From Candidatus Binatia bacterium (GTDB lineage Bacteria; Desulfobacterota_B; Binatia; UBA9968; JAJDTQ01), in assembly GCA_022827045.1 (NCBI GenBank), contig JAJDTQ010000127.1, positions 1-20,848 of the forward strand: DNA of 20,848 bases, read 5' to 3'. The translations under genes were made by a program, and so were the position numbers. Below the pieces are notes generated by a model. That model ran no database searches. It saw only the letters and a list, made by a program, of their open reading frames with translations, and was not told the DNA's origin. Of the stretch, positions 6,865-14,084 are shown one piece after another (the stretch's first letter is position 1; the number at the start of each line of letters is the position of its first letter).

Positions 6865-7947
6865 ATGAGACGGAATCGCTGGTTTGCCGCCGCCCTCGGG
6901 GCGGTTCTCGTGACCGTGGGCGCGGGCCCTGTCGCGGCCGGGCAGTGGGACGACGTCCTTGCCGCGGCCAAGAAGGAAGGCAAGGTCGTGCTCGGCACCA
7001 ACCTGGGCATGCCCAAGTTCCGCCAGGACGTGACCAAGAAATTCAAGGCCAAGTACGGCATCGACGTGGAGCTCCGCTCCATGCGCGGTTCGGAGCTGAC
7101 GGCCGTGGCCAGGCGGGAGTGCAGCGCGAACCGCCCGTCCATGGACGTGCTGCTGTCGGGCAACAGCGAGATCACGAGGCTCTACCCCAAGGGATGCCTG
7201 CGGGAGATGAAGTCCAACCTCCTGCTGCCCTCGGTGACCGACGGCAAGAACTGGCGCGGCGGCGCGCTCAAGTGGAACGACCCCGAGCACAAGTACATGC
7301 TCCAGTTGATCGAGTACGTGAACGTGTCCGGCATCTACAACACCACGAAGCTCAAGGCCGAGGAAATCAATTCCGTCAAGCATCTTCTGGAGCCCAGGCT
7401 CAAGGGCAAGATCGCCAGCTACGATCCGCGGCGCGGCGGCGCCGGCAAGGGGGCCGCGTCCTTCTTCCTGGCCATGCTCGGAGACGAGTACGTCGTGAAT
7501 CTCTACAAGGGGCAGGAAGTGGTCTACACCGCCAATCACCGCCAGCTCGCCGACTGGATCGCGCGGGGCGTCTATTCGGTGGGGCTGGGCGCCGTGGCCC
7601 GGCAGTTCGACCCGCTGGTCAAGAAGGGGCTGCCCATCGGCGTGGTGCGGTTCAAGGACCTTCCCGGCAAGCTCACCGGCGGCAGCGGCGTGATCAAGCT
7701 GGTCAAGGGAGCGCCCAACCCCAACGGCGCGGTGGTCCTGCTCAACTGGCTGGCCGACCAGGAAGGGCAGCAGGTGTTCGAGCAGCACGTGCGGCAGAAG
7801 AGCCGCAGGCTGGACGTGAGCGAGGGCCTGGACGACTACGTGCTTCCGAAGGAAGGCGTCAAGTACCACGACGACTACGCCTATGAATTCTACACCAAGG
7901 AGCGCCCGCGGGCTCGGAAACGCCTGGTGGAGCTCCTCGGGCGGTAA
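6865..7947 (+). CDS. ABC importer periplasmic solute-binding protein (Fe3+-type family 1 fold)
   Basis: Encodes 360 aa. A signal peptide is visible: basic MRRNR, hydrophobic core about residues 7-20, likely cleavage after VAA at residue 25. The mature part begins QWDDVLAAAKKEGKVVLGT, typical of the FbpA/AfuA-like extracellular binding proteins. I do not see the adjacent Tyr-Tyr pair that binds iron in FbpA. In this branch the ligand is often an organic anion, phosphonate, thiamine or polyamine, so iron is not a safe call. The stop codon is immediately followed by the GTG of the ATPase gene. Its place inside an aromatic-acid cluster suggests uptake of the pathway substrate, which is inference. 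Confidence 0.9.
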   Translation: MRRNRWFAAALGAVLVTVGAGPVAAGQWDDVLAAAKKEGKVVLGTNLGMPKFRQDVTKKFKAKYGIDVELRSMRGSELTAVARRECSANRPSMDVLLSGNSEITRLYPKGCLREMKSNLLLPSVTDGKNWRGGALKWNDPEHKYMLQLIEYVNVSGIYNTTKLKAEEINSVKHLLEPRLKGKIASYDPRRGGAGKGAASFFLAMLGDEYVVNLYKGQEVVYTANHRQLADWIARGVYSVGLGAVARQFDPLVKKGLPIGVVRFKDLPGKLTGGSGVIKLVKGAPNPNGAVVLLNWLADQEGQQVFEQHVRQKSRRLDVSEGLDDYVLPKEGVKYHDDYAYEFYTKERPRARKRLVELLGR

Positions 7948-9048
7948 GTGACCGTATCGGTGCCGTCCGCCGCGCCCATCGTCAGCGTCCGCGACCTCGT
8001 GAAGTGCTACGGTGACGTGCGCGCGGTGGACGGCGTCAGCTTCGACGTCTACGGCGGTGAGATCCTCGTAATCCTGGGGCCCAGCGGCTGCGGCAAGAGC
8101 ACGACGCTGCGGACCCTGGCCGGCCTGGAGCGCCCGGACTCGGGCGAGATCACCTTGAGCGGCAAGGTCGTGAGCGCTCCCGAGAAGGGCATCTTCGTCC
8201 CGCCGGAGAAGCGCAACACCGGCATGGTGTTCCAGTCCTTCGCCATCTGGCCGCACATGACCTGCGGCGACCAGGTGGCGCTGCCCCTCAAGGTGCGCGG
8301 CCACCCCCGACAGGACCGTCGCGAGCGGGTTCGCAAGATGCTCGAGTTCGTGGATCTGGGGGGATTGGAAGAACGCAACGGCACCGACCTGAGCGGCGGC
8401 CAGCAGCAGCGGCTGTCGCTGGCCCGGGCGCTGGTCTACGAGCCCGACCTGCTGCTGCTGGACGAGCCCTTGAGCAACCTGGACGCGCAACTCCGCCAGC
8501 AGATGCGGGTGGAGCTCAAGGGCCTTCAGGCCAAGCTCAAGGCTACCTTCCTGTTCGTCACCCACGACCAGGTGGAAGCCATGACCCTGGCCGACCGCAT
8601 CCTGGTCATGCGCGACGGTCGCATCCAGCAGTTGGGATCGCCCGGGGATCTCTACAAGGACCCGGTGAATCCTTTCGTCCACGCTTTCCTCGGCAAGAGC
8701 ATTCACCTGGACGCGGAGCGGGTGGATGACGAGGGCGCCGCCTACGCCCGGCTTGCCGACGGTTGCAGGCTCGCGTTGCCGGATCCGGGCGCCGTCCCCG
8801 CCGCCGGCCGTTTGATGGTCGGGCTCCGTCCCGAGGACCTGGAGCTGGTGGGCGAGGCGCGGGAGCCCGGAGCGGCCGAGCTGCGGGCGGCGGTCCGCAA
8901 CCTCATCTACCTGGGCGATCGCTACGAGCTCGCCCTGGAGACCTGTGGAGTCGAGTTCGTCATTTCCCTGGAGGACGACTCGCAGGTCACCGGCGACCAG
9001 GTCCTGCTCCGGGTGAAGGACGAGCGGTTGAAGGTATGGCCAGCCTGA
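7948..9048 (+). CDS. ABC importer ATPase, FbpC/PotA-like
   Basis: Encodes 366 aa. The GTG start at 7948 directly abuts the upstream TAA, so translation is probably coupled. All nucleotide-binding motifs are present: Walker A GPSGCGKS (44-51), Q-loop Gln96, signature LSGGQ (148-152), Walker B LLLLDE (168-173) and switch His206. The C-terminal roughly 120 residues form a TOBE-like substrate-regulatory region, as in CUT1 and iron/polyamine importers. It powers the transporter at the inner face of the membrane. The permease start overlaps its 3' end. Confidence 0.95.
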   Translation: MTVSVPSAAPIVSVRDLVKCYGDVRAVDGVSFDVYGGEILVILGPSGCGKSTTLRTLAGLERPDSGEITLSGKVVSAPEKGIFVPPEKRNTGMVFQSFAIWPHMTCGDQVALPLKVRGHPRQDRRERVRKMLEFVDLGGLEERNGTDLSGGQQQRLSLARALVYEPDLLLLDEPLSNLDAQLRQQMRVELKGLQAKLKATFLFVTHDQVEAMTLADRILVMRDGRIQQLGSPGDLYKDPVNPFVHAFLGKSIHLDAERVDDEGAAYARLADGCRLALPDPGAVPAAGRLMVGLRPEDLELVGEAREPGAAELRAAVRNLIYLGDRYELALETCGVEFVISLEDDSQVTGDQVLLRVKDERLKVWPA

Positions 9049-10748
9049 CAGGTATGGCCGGCCATACCGTGTCCCGAAGGGGGCGGTTCATTGCCCGGGA
9101 GTGGAGCCTGGCGACGCTGCTGCTGGCAGCGGCCGGCGTGGTGAGTCTGCCGCCGGTGGTCTTCATCCTCATGAACAGCGTCAACACGGCCGATCCCACC
9201 GACCCCTTCGTGTTCGGGTTCGACGGATGGGTCAGCGGGTTCGCCAACCGGAAGACGCTGGACGCCATCGGCTACAGCTTCCTGTTGAGCGTACGCACGC
9301 TCATCGGCATCAGCGCCGCCTTCCTGCTGTCCTGGCTCCTGGTACGAGTGCGGGTGCCCGGCCGGGCCTTCATCGAGCTGTCCCTGTGGATCGCCTATTT
9401 CCTGCCGTCGCTGCCGCTGGCCATCAGCTGGATCCTGCTGGCGGATCCCAACTACGGGGTGCTCAACCGCTTCCTCACTCCGTTGGGGATCACGCTGAAC
9501 CCCTACACCTTCACCGGCATCATCTGGGTCCACCTCACCGCCAGCACCATCCCCATCATGACCATCCTGCTCATGCCCGCCATGCGGCAACTGGAGGCGT
9601 CCCTGGAGGAAGCCGCCCGGGTGTGCGGGCTGGGCCCCTGGCGCACCTTCCGCTACGTGCTGGTCCCGGTGCTGGCGCCGGCCATGCTCACGGTGTGGCT
9701 GGCGGGCGTGATCCGGGGTCTGGAGTCGTTCCAGGTGGAGCTCCTGCTGGGCCGCCCGGCCAACATCGACGTCTTCGCCACCCGCATCTACGACCTCATC
9801 ACCTGGGAGCCGCCGGAGTTCGCCCAGGCCATCACCCTGAGCACCTTCTTTCTGGGGGTGCTGTTCGTACTCGCGCTGTTCTACCAGCACTTCACCTCCA
9901 GGCGGCAGTACGCCACGCTTTCGGGCCGGGGCACCTCGTTCCGGCAGGTGGACATGGGCTCGTTGCGCTACGTGGTCAGCGGCGCGCTGATATTCGTCGT
10001 GGGCATCGCGGTCTACCTGCCCATCGGCACGCTGATCCTCGGCTCGTGCATGACCATCTTCGGCTACTTCGACATCGCCGACCCCTACACCCTGGATCAC
10101 TGGCGCGCGGTGCTGGAAGACCCGGTGTTCCTGAGGTCGGCGCAGAACTCCATCGTCCTGGGCCTGGCCACGGCGGTGTTGGGCGTGACCATCTACTGCC
10201 TGTTCGGCTTTGCGCTGGTGCGCACCACCATCCAGGGCCGCGCCGTCGCCAACGTCTTCCTGTGGCTGCCCTGGGCGGTGCCCGGCATCCTGAGCGGGCT
10301 GGGCTTCCTATGGATCTTCCTGACCGTGCCGTTCCTGGTGCCCCTCTACGGCACCCTCATGAGCCTCGTTTGGGTGCTGATCGTCAAGGAGGTGCCCATC
10401 GGCGTGCACTTGGTGAAGACCAGCTTCACCCAGATCTCGGTGGAGCTGGAGCACGCCGCCCGGGTGTGCGGGTGCGGCTGGTTTTACACCCTGTGGCGCA
10501 TCACCGTGCCGCTCATCGCACCCACCCTCATCGCCATCTTCGTCATCGTCTTCATCGCCTCCATCCGCGACGTGGACAACGTGGTCCTGCTCACCGGCGC
10601 CTCCACCCGGCCCTTGGCAATCCTCATGATGGAGCACGCGCTCGGCGGACAGATGGAGTCGGCGTCCATCATCAGCGTGATCCTGGCGTTCTTCGCCGTA
10701 GGGGTAGCCCTGCTGATGCGCCGGTTCAGCGGCAGGATGCAGATGTAA
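9036..10748 (+). CDS. ABC importer permease with two fused membrane domains, FbpB-like
   Basis: Encodes 570 aa from the ATG at 9036, overlapping the ATPase gene by 13 bases. A second in-frame ATG at 9054 is possible. The open frame extends to 8763 but that part overlaps the ATPase. The protein is two homologous permease halves of about six helices each, separated by a polar linker near residues 290-310. Each half has a cytoplasmic EAA loop: EEAARVCGLGPW (191-202) and ELEHAARVCGCGW near residue 470. Fused permeases of this size are usual for the FbpABC/PotBC-like iron, phosphonate and thiamine importers. With the preceding two genes it forms a complete importer. It ends with a methionine-terminated tail just before a hairpin-rich gap. 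Confidence 0.93.
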   Translation: MASLTGMAGHTVSRRGRFIAREWSLATLLLAAAGVVSLPPVVFILMNSVNTADPTDPFVFGFDGWVSGFANRKTLDAIGYSFLLSVRTLIGISAAFLLSWLLVRVRVPGRAFIELSLWIAYFLPSLPLAISWILLADPNYGVLNRFLTPLGITLNPYTFTGIIWVHLTASTIPIMTILLMPAMRQLEASLEEAARVCGLGPWRTFRYVLVPVLAPAMLTVWLAGVIRGLESFQVELLLGRPANIDVFATRIYDLITWEPPEFAQAITLSTFFLGVLFVLALFYQHFTSRRQYATLSGRGTSFRQVDMGSLRYVVSGALIFVVGIAVYLPIGTLILGSCMTIFGYFDIADPYTLDHWRAVLEDPVFLRSAQNSIVLGLATAVLGVTIYCLFGFALVRTTIQGRAVANVFLWLPWAVPGILSGLGFLWIFLTVPFLVPLYGTLMSLVWVLIVKEVPIGVHLVKTSFTQISVELEHAARVCGCGWFYTLWRITVPLIAPTLIAIFVIVFIASIRDVDNVVLLTGASTRPLAILMMEHALGGQMESASIISVILAFFAVGVALLMRRFSGRMQM

Positions 10749-10749
10749 C

Positions 10750-10823
10750 GGGCGAACCCGTCATCGATACGAATCCCGTATCCGTCATCGGGCGAAAGCA
10801 TGCCCCGTACCCCGATACGGGGC
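10750..10823. repeat. Cluster of short hairpins and direct repeats after the transporter
   Basis: The gap after the permease holds two hairpins. GATACG (10766-10771) pairs with CGTATC (10777-10782), loop 5. GCCCCGTA (10802-10809) pairs with TACGGGGC (10816-10823), 8 bp with a 6-base loop. Direct repeats GGGCGAA (10750 and 10790) and CCGTCATCG (10758 and 10782) surround them. The following CGGAATCCAGGGGC resembles the dRS3-type dispersed repeats known from other bacteria. No T-run follows, so an intrinsic terminator is not supported. The hairpins could trim or stabilise mRNA between the transporter and ridA-like gene. Confidence 0.55.
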
Positions 10824-10865
10824 CGGAATCCAGGGGCGGAATTCTGGAGTTCGAGTGTGGAACAA

Positions 10866-10871
10866 GGGAGG
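10866..10871 (+). promoter_or_regulatory. Shine-Dalgarno site fixing the RidA-family start
   Basis: GGGAGG lies 6 bases before the ATG at 10878. It decides the start against the in-frame upstream ATG at 10800, which falls in the hairpin cluster. Confidence 0.8.
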
Positions 10872-10877
10872 AAAACA

Positions 10878-11255
10878 ATGGCGCGACGCAACATGATCAA
10901 GAGCGACAAGCTCGGCTCGCACAACAACCCGATCCCCACCGGGGTCGTCATCGGCAACGTAATCTTGCCGTCGGTGATCAGCGGCGCGGGGCCGGACGGC
11001 ATCTCGGACGACCCGGAGGAGCAGATCCGCCAGGCCTTCGAGAACCTGAGAAACGTCATGGAAGCCGCCGGCGGCAGCACCGACAACGTCGGCAAGGTCA
11101 TCGTCTACCTGAAGGACTTCAGTCACCGGGCGCTGGTCAACAAGCAGTGGACCGCCATGTTCCCCAACGAGGACGACCGCCCGGCGCGCCACGTCATGCA
11201 GATCGACGTCCAGGGGAAGACGATCATCCAGATGGACGTCATCGGCGTCCTGTGA
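10878..11255 (+). CDS. RidA/YjgF/UK114-family protein (enamine/imine deaminase or aminomuconate-deaminase-like)
   Basis: Encodes 125 aa, the normal family length. The C-terminal region DRPARHVMQIDV has Arg104 in the position of the substrate-carboxylate-binding Arg105 of RidA. The Glu120 position appears as Asp120. RidA proteins hydrolyse reactive enamine/imine intermediates. Some relatives, such as 2-aminomuconate deaminase, are dedicated steps in aminoaromatic meta-cleavage pathways. Placement between an importer and a UbiD decarboxylase argues for a pathway-specific role, perhaps hydrolysing an enamine or tautomerising a ring-fission product. That is inference. Palindromic or hairpin repeats lie on both sides of the gene, so it may be processed as its own transcript segment. 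Confidence 0.88.
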   Translation: MARRNMIKSDKLGSHNNPIPTGVVIGNVILPSVISGAGPDGISDDPEEQIRQAFENLRNVMEAAGGSTDNVGKVIVYLKDFSHRALVNKQWTAMFPNEDDRPARHVMQIDVQGKTIIQMDVIGVL

Positions 11256-11263
11256 CCGGAACG

Positions 11264-11391
11264 GCGTCCTTCGACTTCGCTCCGCGTAGCCTGTCTTGAG
11301 CTTGTCGAAGGGCTCAGGACGAACGGTTGTGGGTCGTTGTCTCCGTTCGTCCTGAGCGTAGCGGAGCATCAGCGGAGCGAAGTCGAAGGAC
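11264..11391. repeat. Intergenic palindromic repeat, copy 3
   Basis: The same family as the copies at 1781 and 5761. The left arm starts GCGTCCTTCGACTTCGC and carries CTTGTCGAAGGGCTCAGGA. The right arm is CCGTTCGTCCTGAGCGTAG and onward to AGTCGAAGGAC. The spacer is about 20 bases. It separates the RidA-family gene from ubiD copy 2 and lies upstream of that gene's ribosome-binding site. Confidence 0.9.
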
Positions 11392-11425
11392 CGGATCTCA
11401 TCTGATCAGGTAGGGGGAACCCGCC

Positions 11426-12865
11426 ATGGGCCACACCTCTCTGGGCGATTTCATCGACGCGGCCCGCGCCGCGGACGATGTCAAGGACATCCACGGCGCG
11501 GACCTGGATGTGGACGTGGGAGCGCTGTCGGAGCTGTCCGCGCAGTCGGACGGGCCGCTGCTGCTGTTCCACGACTTCGCCGGCTTCCCGCCGGGGTTCC
11601 GGGTCGCCAGCAACGTCTACCGACACAGCCGGCGCCGCTACGCCTTGGCTCTCGGCATCCCGCCCGACGCGCATCCCGTGGAGCTCGTGCAGCACCTCCG
11701 GAAGCTGCGCGCGCGCCAGGTCCCGGCCAAGCCCGAGGAGGTGGCGGACGGCCCCGTCCTGGCGCATCGGCTGGCGGGCGAGGACGCGGATATCCGCAGG
11801 TTCCCCGCGCCCAAGTGGCACTCCGGGGATGGCGGTAGCTACATCGGCACCGGCGACCTCGTCATTATCCGCGACTCCGAGACCGGCTGGATCAACTTCG
11901 GCACCTACCGCGCCTGCGTGAAGGATCGGGACCGCATGAGCCTTTGGATCATCGCCCACAAGCGCGGGCGCATCATCGCCGAGAAGTACTGGGCGAGGGG
12001 AGAGGCGTGCCCCGTTGCCGTGGTGCTGGGCTGCGCGCCGCTGACGCTGATGGCCTCCACCAGCCGACTCAAATACGAGCAGGCCGGCGCCCTCCACGGC
12101 GCGCCGGTCCAGGTGGTCAAGGCGCCGCTGAGCGGCCTGCCGGTGCCCGCGGAGTCCGAGATCCTGGTGGAAGGGGAGATCCCGTCACCGGACGAGGAGA
12201 CCGCCCACGAGGGGCCCTTCGGCGAATGGCCCGGCTACTACTCCCACAGCGGACCGGAGTGCGTGGTGCGGATCAAGGAGATCCATCACCGCGACGACCC
12301 CATCGTCTTCGGACACCAGCCGCTGCGTCCCATGCTGTCCTTCGGCAGCGACCTCCCCGACAGCGCCGCCCGAGCCTGGGACCACCTGGAGCGCTCCGGC
12401 ATCACCGACGTCACCGGCGTCTGGGGCCACTGCCACGGCCTCATGCTGGTCGTCTCCCTGAAGCAGCGCTATGCCGGCCACGCCAAGCAGGCCCTCATCA
12501 CCGCCAACGGCATCGCTGCCGCCGGAAGCATGTTCGGCTACTTCGTGGCCGTCGACGACGACATCGATCCCTCGGATCTCAAGGACGTGCTGTGGGCCAT
12601 GTGCACCCGCACCAACCCCGCCACCTCCCTGAACCTCCTGCACGACGCCTGGACCAGCGACCTGGACCCGCGCCTGACCCCGGAGCAGAAGCGTTCCGGC
12701 GATTTCACCATGGGCCGGGTGCTCATCGACGCCTGCAAGCCCTTCCACTGGAAGGACTCGTTCCCGGAGCCCAATGTGTTCTCGCCGGCGGAGAAGCGGG
12801 GGTTGGAAAAGCGGTGGGCGGAACTGGTAGCGGAGATCAGCGGCTGGAGCAGGCGGTCATTGTGA
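11426..12865 (+). CDS. UbiD-family prenylated-FMN-dependent decarboxylase (copy 2)
   Basis: Encodes 479 aa. The ATG at 11426 is preceded by AGGGGGAA at 11412-11419. Catalytic residues are conserved: Arg162 in FGTYRACVKD, and the Glu pair E262/E267 in HEGPFGEWPGYY. The family fold is recognisable throughout, for example the shared LLFHDFAGFPPGFRVASN region. It has the same length as copy 1 but is clearly diverged across the substrate-facing middle and C-terminal parts, so the two probably act on different acids rather than being a recent duplication. It is the last gene of the plus-strand block. Its 3' end overlaps, tail to tail by 9 bases, the stop of a minus-strand ORF. Like copy 1 it needs prenylated FMN made elsewhere. 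Confidence 0.93.
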   Translation: MGHTSLGDFIDAARAADDVKDIHGADLDVDVGALSELSAQSDGPLLLFHDFAGFPPGFRVASNVYRHSRRRYALALGIPPDAHPVELVQHLRKLRARQVPAKPEEVADGPVLAHRLAGEDADIRRFPAPKWHSGDGGSYIGTGDLVIIRDSETGWINFGTYRACVKDRDRMSLWIIAHKRGRIIAEKYWARGEACPVAVVLGCAPLTLMASTSRLKYEQAGALHGAPVQVVKAPLSGLPVPAESEILVEGEIPSPDEETAHEGPFGEWPGYYSHSGPECVVRIKEIHHRDDPIVFGHQPLRPMLSFGSDLPDSAARAWDHLERSGITDVTGVWGHCHGLMLVVSLKQRYAGHAKQALITANGIAAAGSMFGYFVAVDDDIDPSDLKDVLWAMCTRTNPATSLNLLHDAWTSDLDPRLTPEQKRSGDFTMGRVLIDACKPFHWKDSFPEPNVFSPAEKRGLEKRWAELVAEISGWSRRSL

Positions 12866-13357
12866 ACGTGGTGCCCCCCTGATCCATGTTGTGACCAGAG
12901 TAGTATAGTGCTCTTTTCTTTGTCTCTCTGGATGGCCTGTCACAAGAACGTGCATTGGCGTAGCCCAAGAGGTGTCGACCGTCATCACCCACCAGCCGAG
13001 CTTTTTGCTTCCGCACATGCGGTGACCATGCTCGACGGTTTGCCAGGGGCCGGCTCCTGGGATCTTTATGTTGGGCACTACTTCGCAAAAGAAGCTGTAC
13101 GTGTAGAACACGATGTGAGTAGGCTTCAGTTCTGCAATCTCGTGTCCGATGACACTGAGTTCTTTCGCACAAGATCTGACCATTCGTCTCGCGTGTTTGT
13201 TCGTCGTCTTGTCGGTGGAGCATTTCACAATGTTTGATATCGCGATGCGTTCCCAGCCATTAGAACAGCTCCCGAAAAGCTGTTTGGCGATTGTCATCGA
13301 ATAGCTCCAATAGGGCCACGGTTGTTGTTTAAACCATTCAAGATCGGTCTCCGACAC
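12857..13357 (-). CDS. Hypothetical protein with weak uracil-DNA-glycosylase-like features
   Basis: Encodes 166 aa from a GTG at 13357. I do not recognise it with certainty. The pattern SNIVKC, then spaced Cys, then EIAELKPTHIVFY, and near the end VTGHPERQ, resembles the layout of uracil-DNA-glycosylase superfamily proteins (N-x-VKC, ExxxLKPxxIV, HPS-like). The catalytic N-terminal motif of that family is not seen, so the protein may be N-terminally incomplete. The frame stays open upstream past 13440 without an ATG, and the residues GTGLFVGKS there look protein-like. Codon use and GC (sampled 45-48%) differ from the neighbours, pointing to horizontal acquisition. The stop overlaps the end of the convergent ubiD copy 2. 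Confidence 0.5.
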   Translation of the reverse strand: MSETDLEWFKQQPWPYWSYSMTIAKQLFGSCSNGWERIAISNIVKCSTDKTTNKHARRMVRSCAKELSVIGHEIAELKPTHIVFYTYSFFCEVVPNIKIPGAGPWQTVEHGHRMCGSKKLGWWVMTVDTSWATPMHVLVTGHPERQRKEHYTTLVTTWIRGAPRSQ

Positions 13358-13419
13358 GACGACGCATCCTGATTCCAGCTTGTCGCCAGGCTCATCTCCA
13401 TCCCGCCTGTGTGATTTCC

Positions 13420-13575
13420 CTACGAATAGTCCAGTACCTTTCCGTAACGCAAAAGGCGGTAGACATCGTCTCCGATTTCCAACTGGGCCTTGAATTGAAT
13501 GTCCTGTTGAACCACCGTTTTGATCTGGAGGCCACCCAACAAGACTTTCCAGTCTGGCGTATTTGTCGTTGTCAT
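13420..13575 (-). CDS. Small hypothetical protein, 51 aa
   Basis: An ATG at 13575 opens a 51-codon frame ending at TAG (13422-13420). The protein begins MTTTNTPDWKVLLGG and continues with IKTVVQQDIQFKAQLEIGD, a balanced composition with alternating hydrophobic residues. The ATG lies 4 bases after the stop of the 158-aa membrane protein, so it may be translationally coupled. No clear Shine-Dalgarno is seen. It could be a real small gene, or the 5' part of a longer gene joined to the downstream ORF by a frameshift near 13420-13445. No function can be assigned. Confidence 0.45.
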   Translation of the reverse strand: MTTTNTPDWKVLLGGLQIKTVVQQDIQFKAQLEIGDDVYRLLRYGKVLDYS

Positions 13576-13579
13576 GACT

Positions 13580-14056
13580 TCAGTCTGTTCTCAGCGGCTT
13601 GAAGGGTGCAAGGACACTCAGGACTCGGGACCTGTACCTCTTGAACTGGACATCGTTGATCAAACCGAAGGCTGCACCCAGGATCACAAGGAGAGGGGTA
13701 ATCACGGAGCCCAGCACGAAACCGATCACAGGAATGGTGGACACCAGGTAGCCCAGCATCGCGCCCGCTATGGCTCCGAAACTCGCATTCGGAAACTCGG
13801 CGAGGAGGAAAAAGATCGCCTTGAGAATGATTCTCCCGATCCAGACTACTGCGCCGCCTATCGTGATCGCGGCTTGCGCTATGCGGTCGAGTAGCACCTT
13901 CACATCTGCGCTGACATCTAGGTTGTTGATAATGTCGGTGACGTCCTGTCGCGTCATCTCGAACGACAACAGTTTTTCAAGCGTGCTCCTGTCCAGGTCT
14001 TCCGCTTCTCTCGAAAAGGTTTCGCCGGTTTCGGGATTGTGGCTTTCGATCAGCAT
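13580..14056 (-). CDS. Hypothetical membrane protein, 158 aa
   Basis: Encodes 158 aa. The first 55 residues are polar and acidic (starting MLIESHNPETGETFS). After them come about three hydrophobic segments, near residues 59-86, 93-110 and 113-133, with many small Gly/Ala residues such as GAIAGAMLGY, and a short basic tail. This is the look of a small inner-membrane protein with glycine-zipper packing. I do not recognise a family. It is on the same strand as the amidohydrolase, 28 bases after that gene's stop. GC is about 53% on a sampled line, intermediate between the island and the flanks. Confidence 0.65.
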   Translation of the reverse strand: MLIESHNPETGETFSREAEDLDRSTLEKLLSFEMTRQDVTDIINNLDVSADVKVLLDRIAQAAITIGGAVVWIGRIILKAIFFLLAEFPNASFGAIAGAMLGYLVSTIPVIGFVLGSVITPLLVILGAAFGLINDVQFKRYRSRVLSVLAPFKPLRTD

Positions 14057-14084
14057 GCCCCGCCCCTGATTGCTCCACTACCTG

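Larger units (their letters stand above)
12866..14056. other. Low-GC island of probable foreign origin
   Basis: Hand-counted 60-base lines at 12901, 13081, 13321 and 13441 give 45-48% GC, and 13801 gives 53%, against about 70% at 12601. The three minus-strand ORFs here have no metabolic relation to the flanking catabolic genes. No transposase, integrase or tRNA attachment site is visible at the borders. Confidence 0.7.

Noticed and set aside
6778..8706. Long minus-strand open frame opposite the binding protein and ATPase genes
   Set aside because: Antisense to genes with complete motifs; composition typical of the reverse frame of high-GC genes.
8763..9035. Extended N-terminus for the permease
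   Set aside because: The added residues lie out of frame inside the ATPase gene and are Arg/Gly/Pro-rich with no permease homology.
10802..10823. Intrinsic terminator after the permease gene
   Set aside because: The 8-bp GC-rich hairpin is real but no T-tract follows; it was kept only as a repeat/hairpin.
9101..11299. Long plus-strand open frame overlapping the permease and RidA-family genes
   Set aside because: Arg/His/Pro/Gly-rich out-of-frame reading spanning two good genes and an intergenic hairpin region.
12908..13237. 109-residue plus-strand frame in the low-GC island
   Set aside because: Antisense to the UDG-like ORF, whose composition is more protein-like; no ribosome-binding site.
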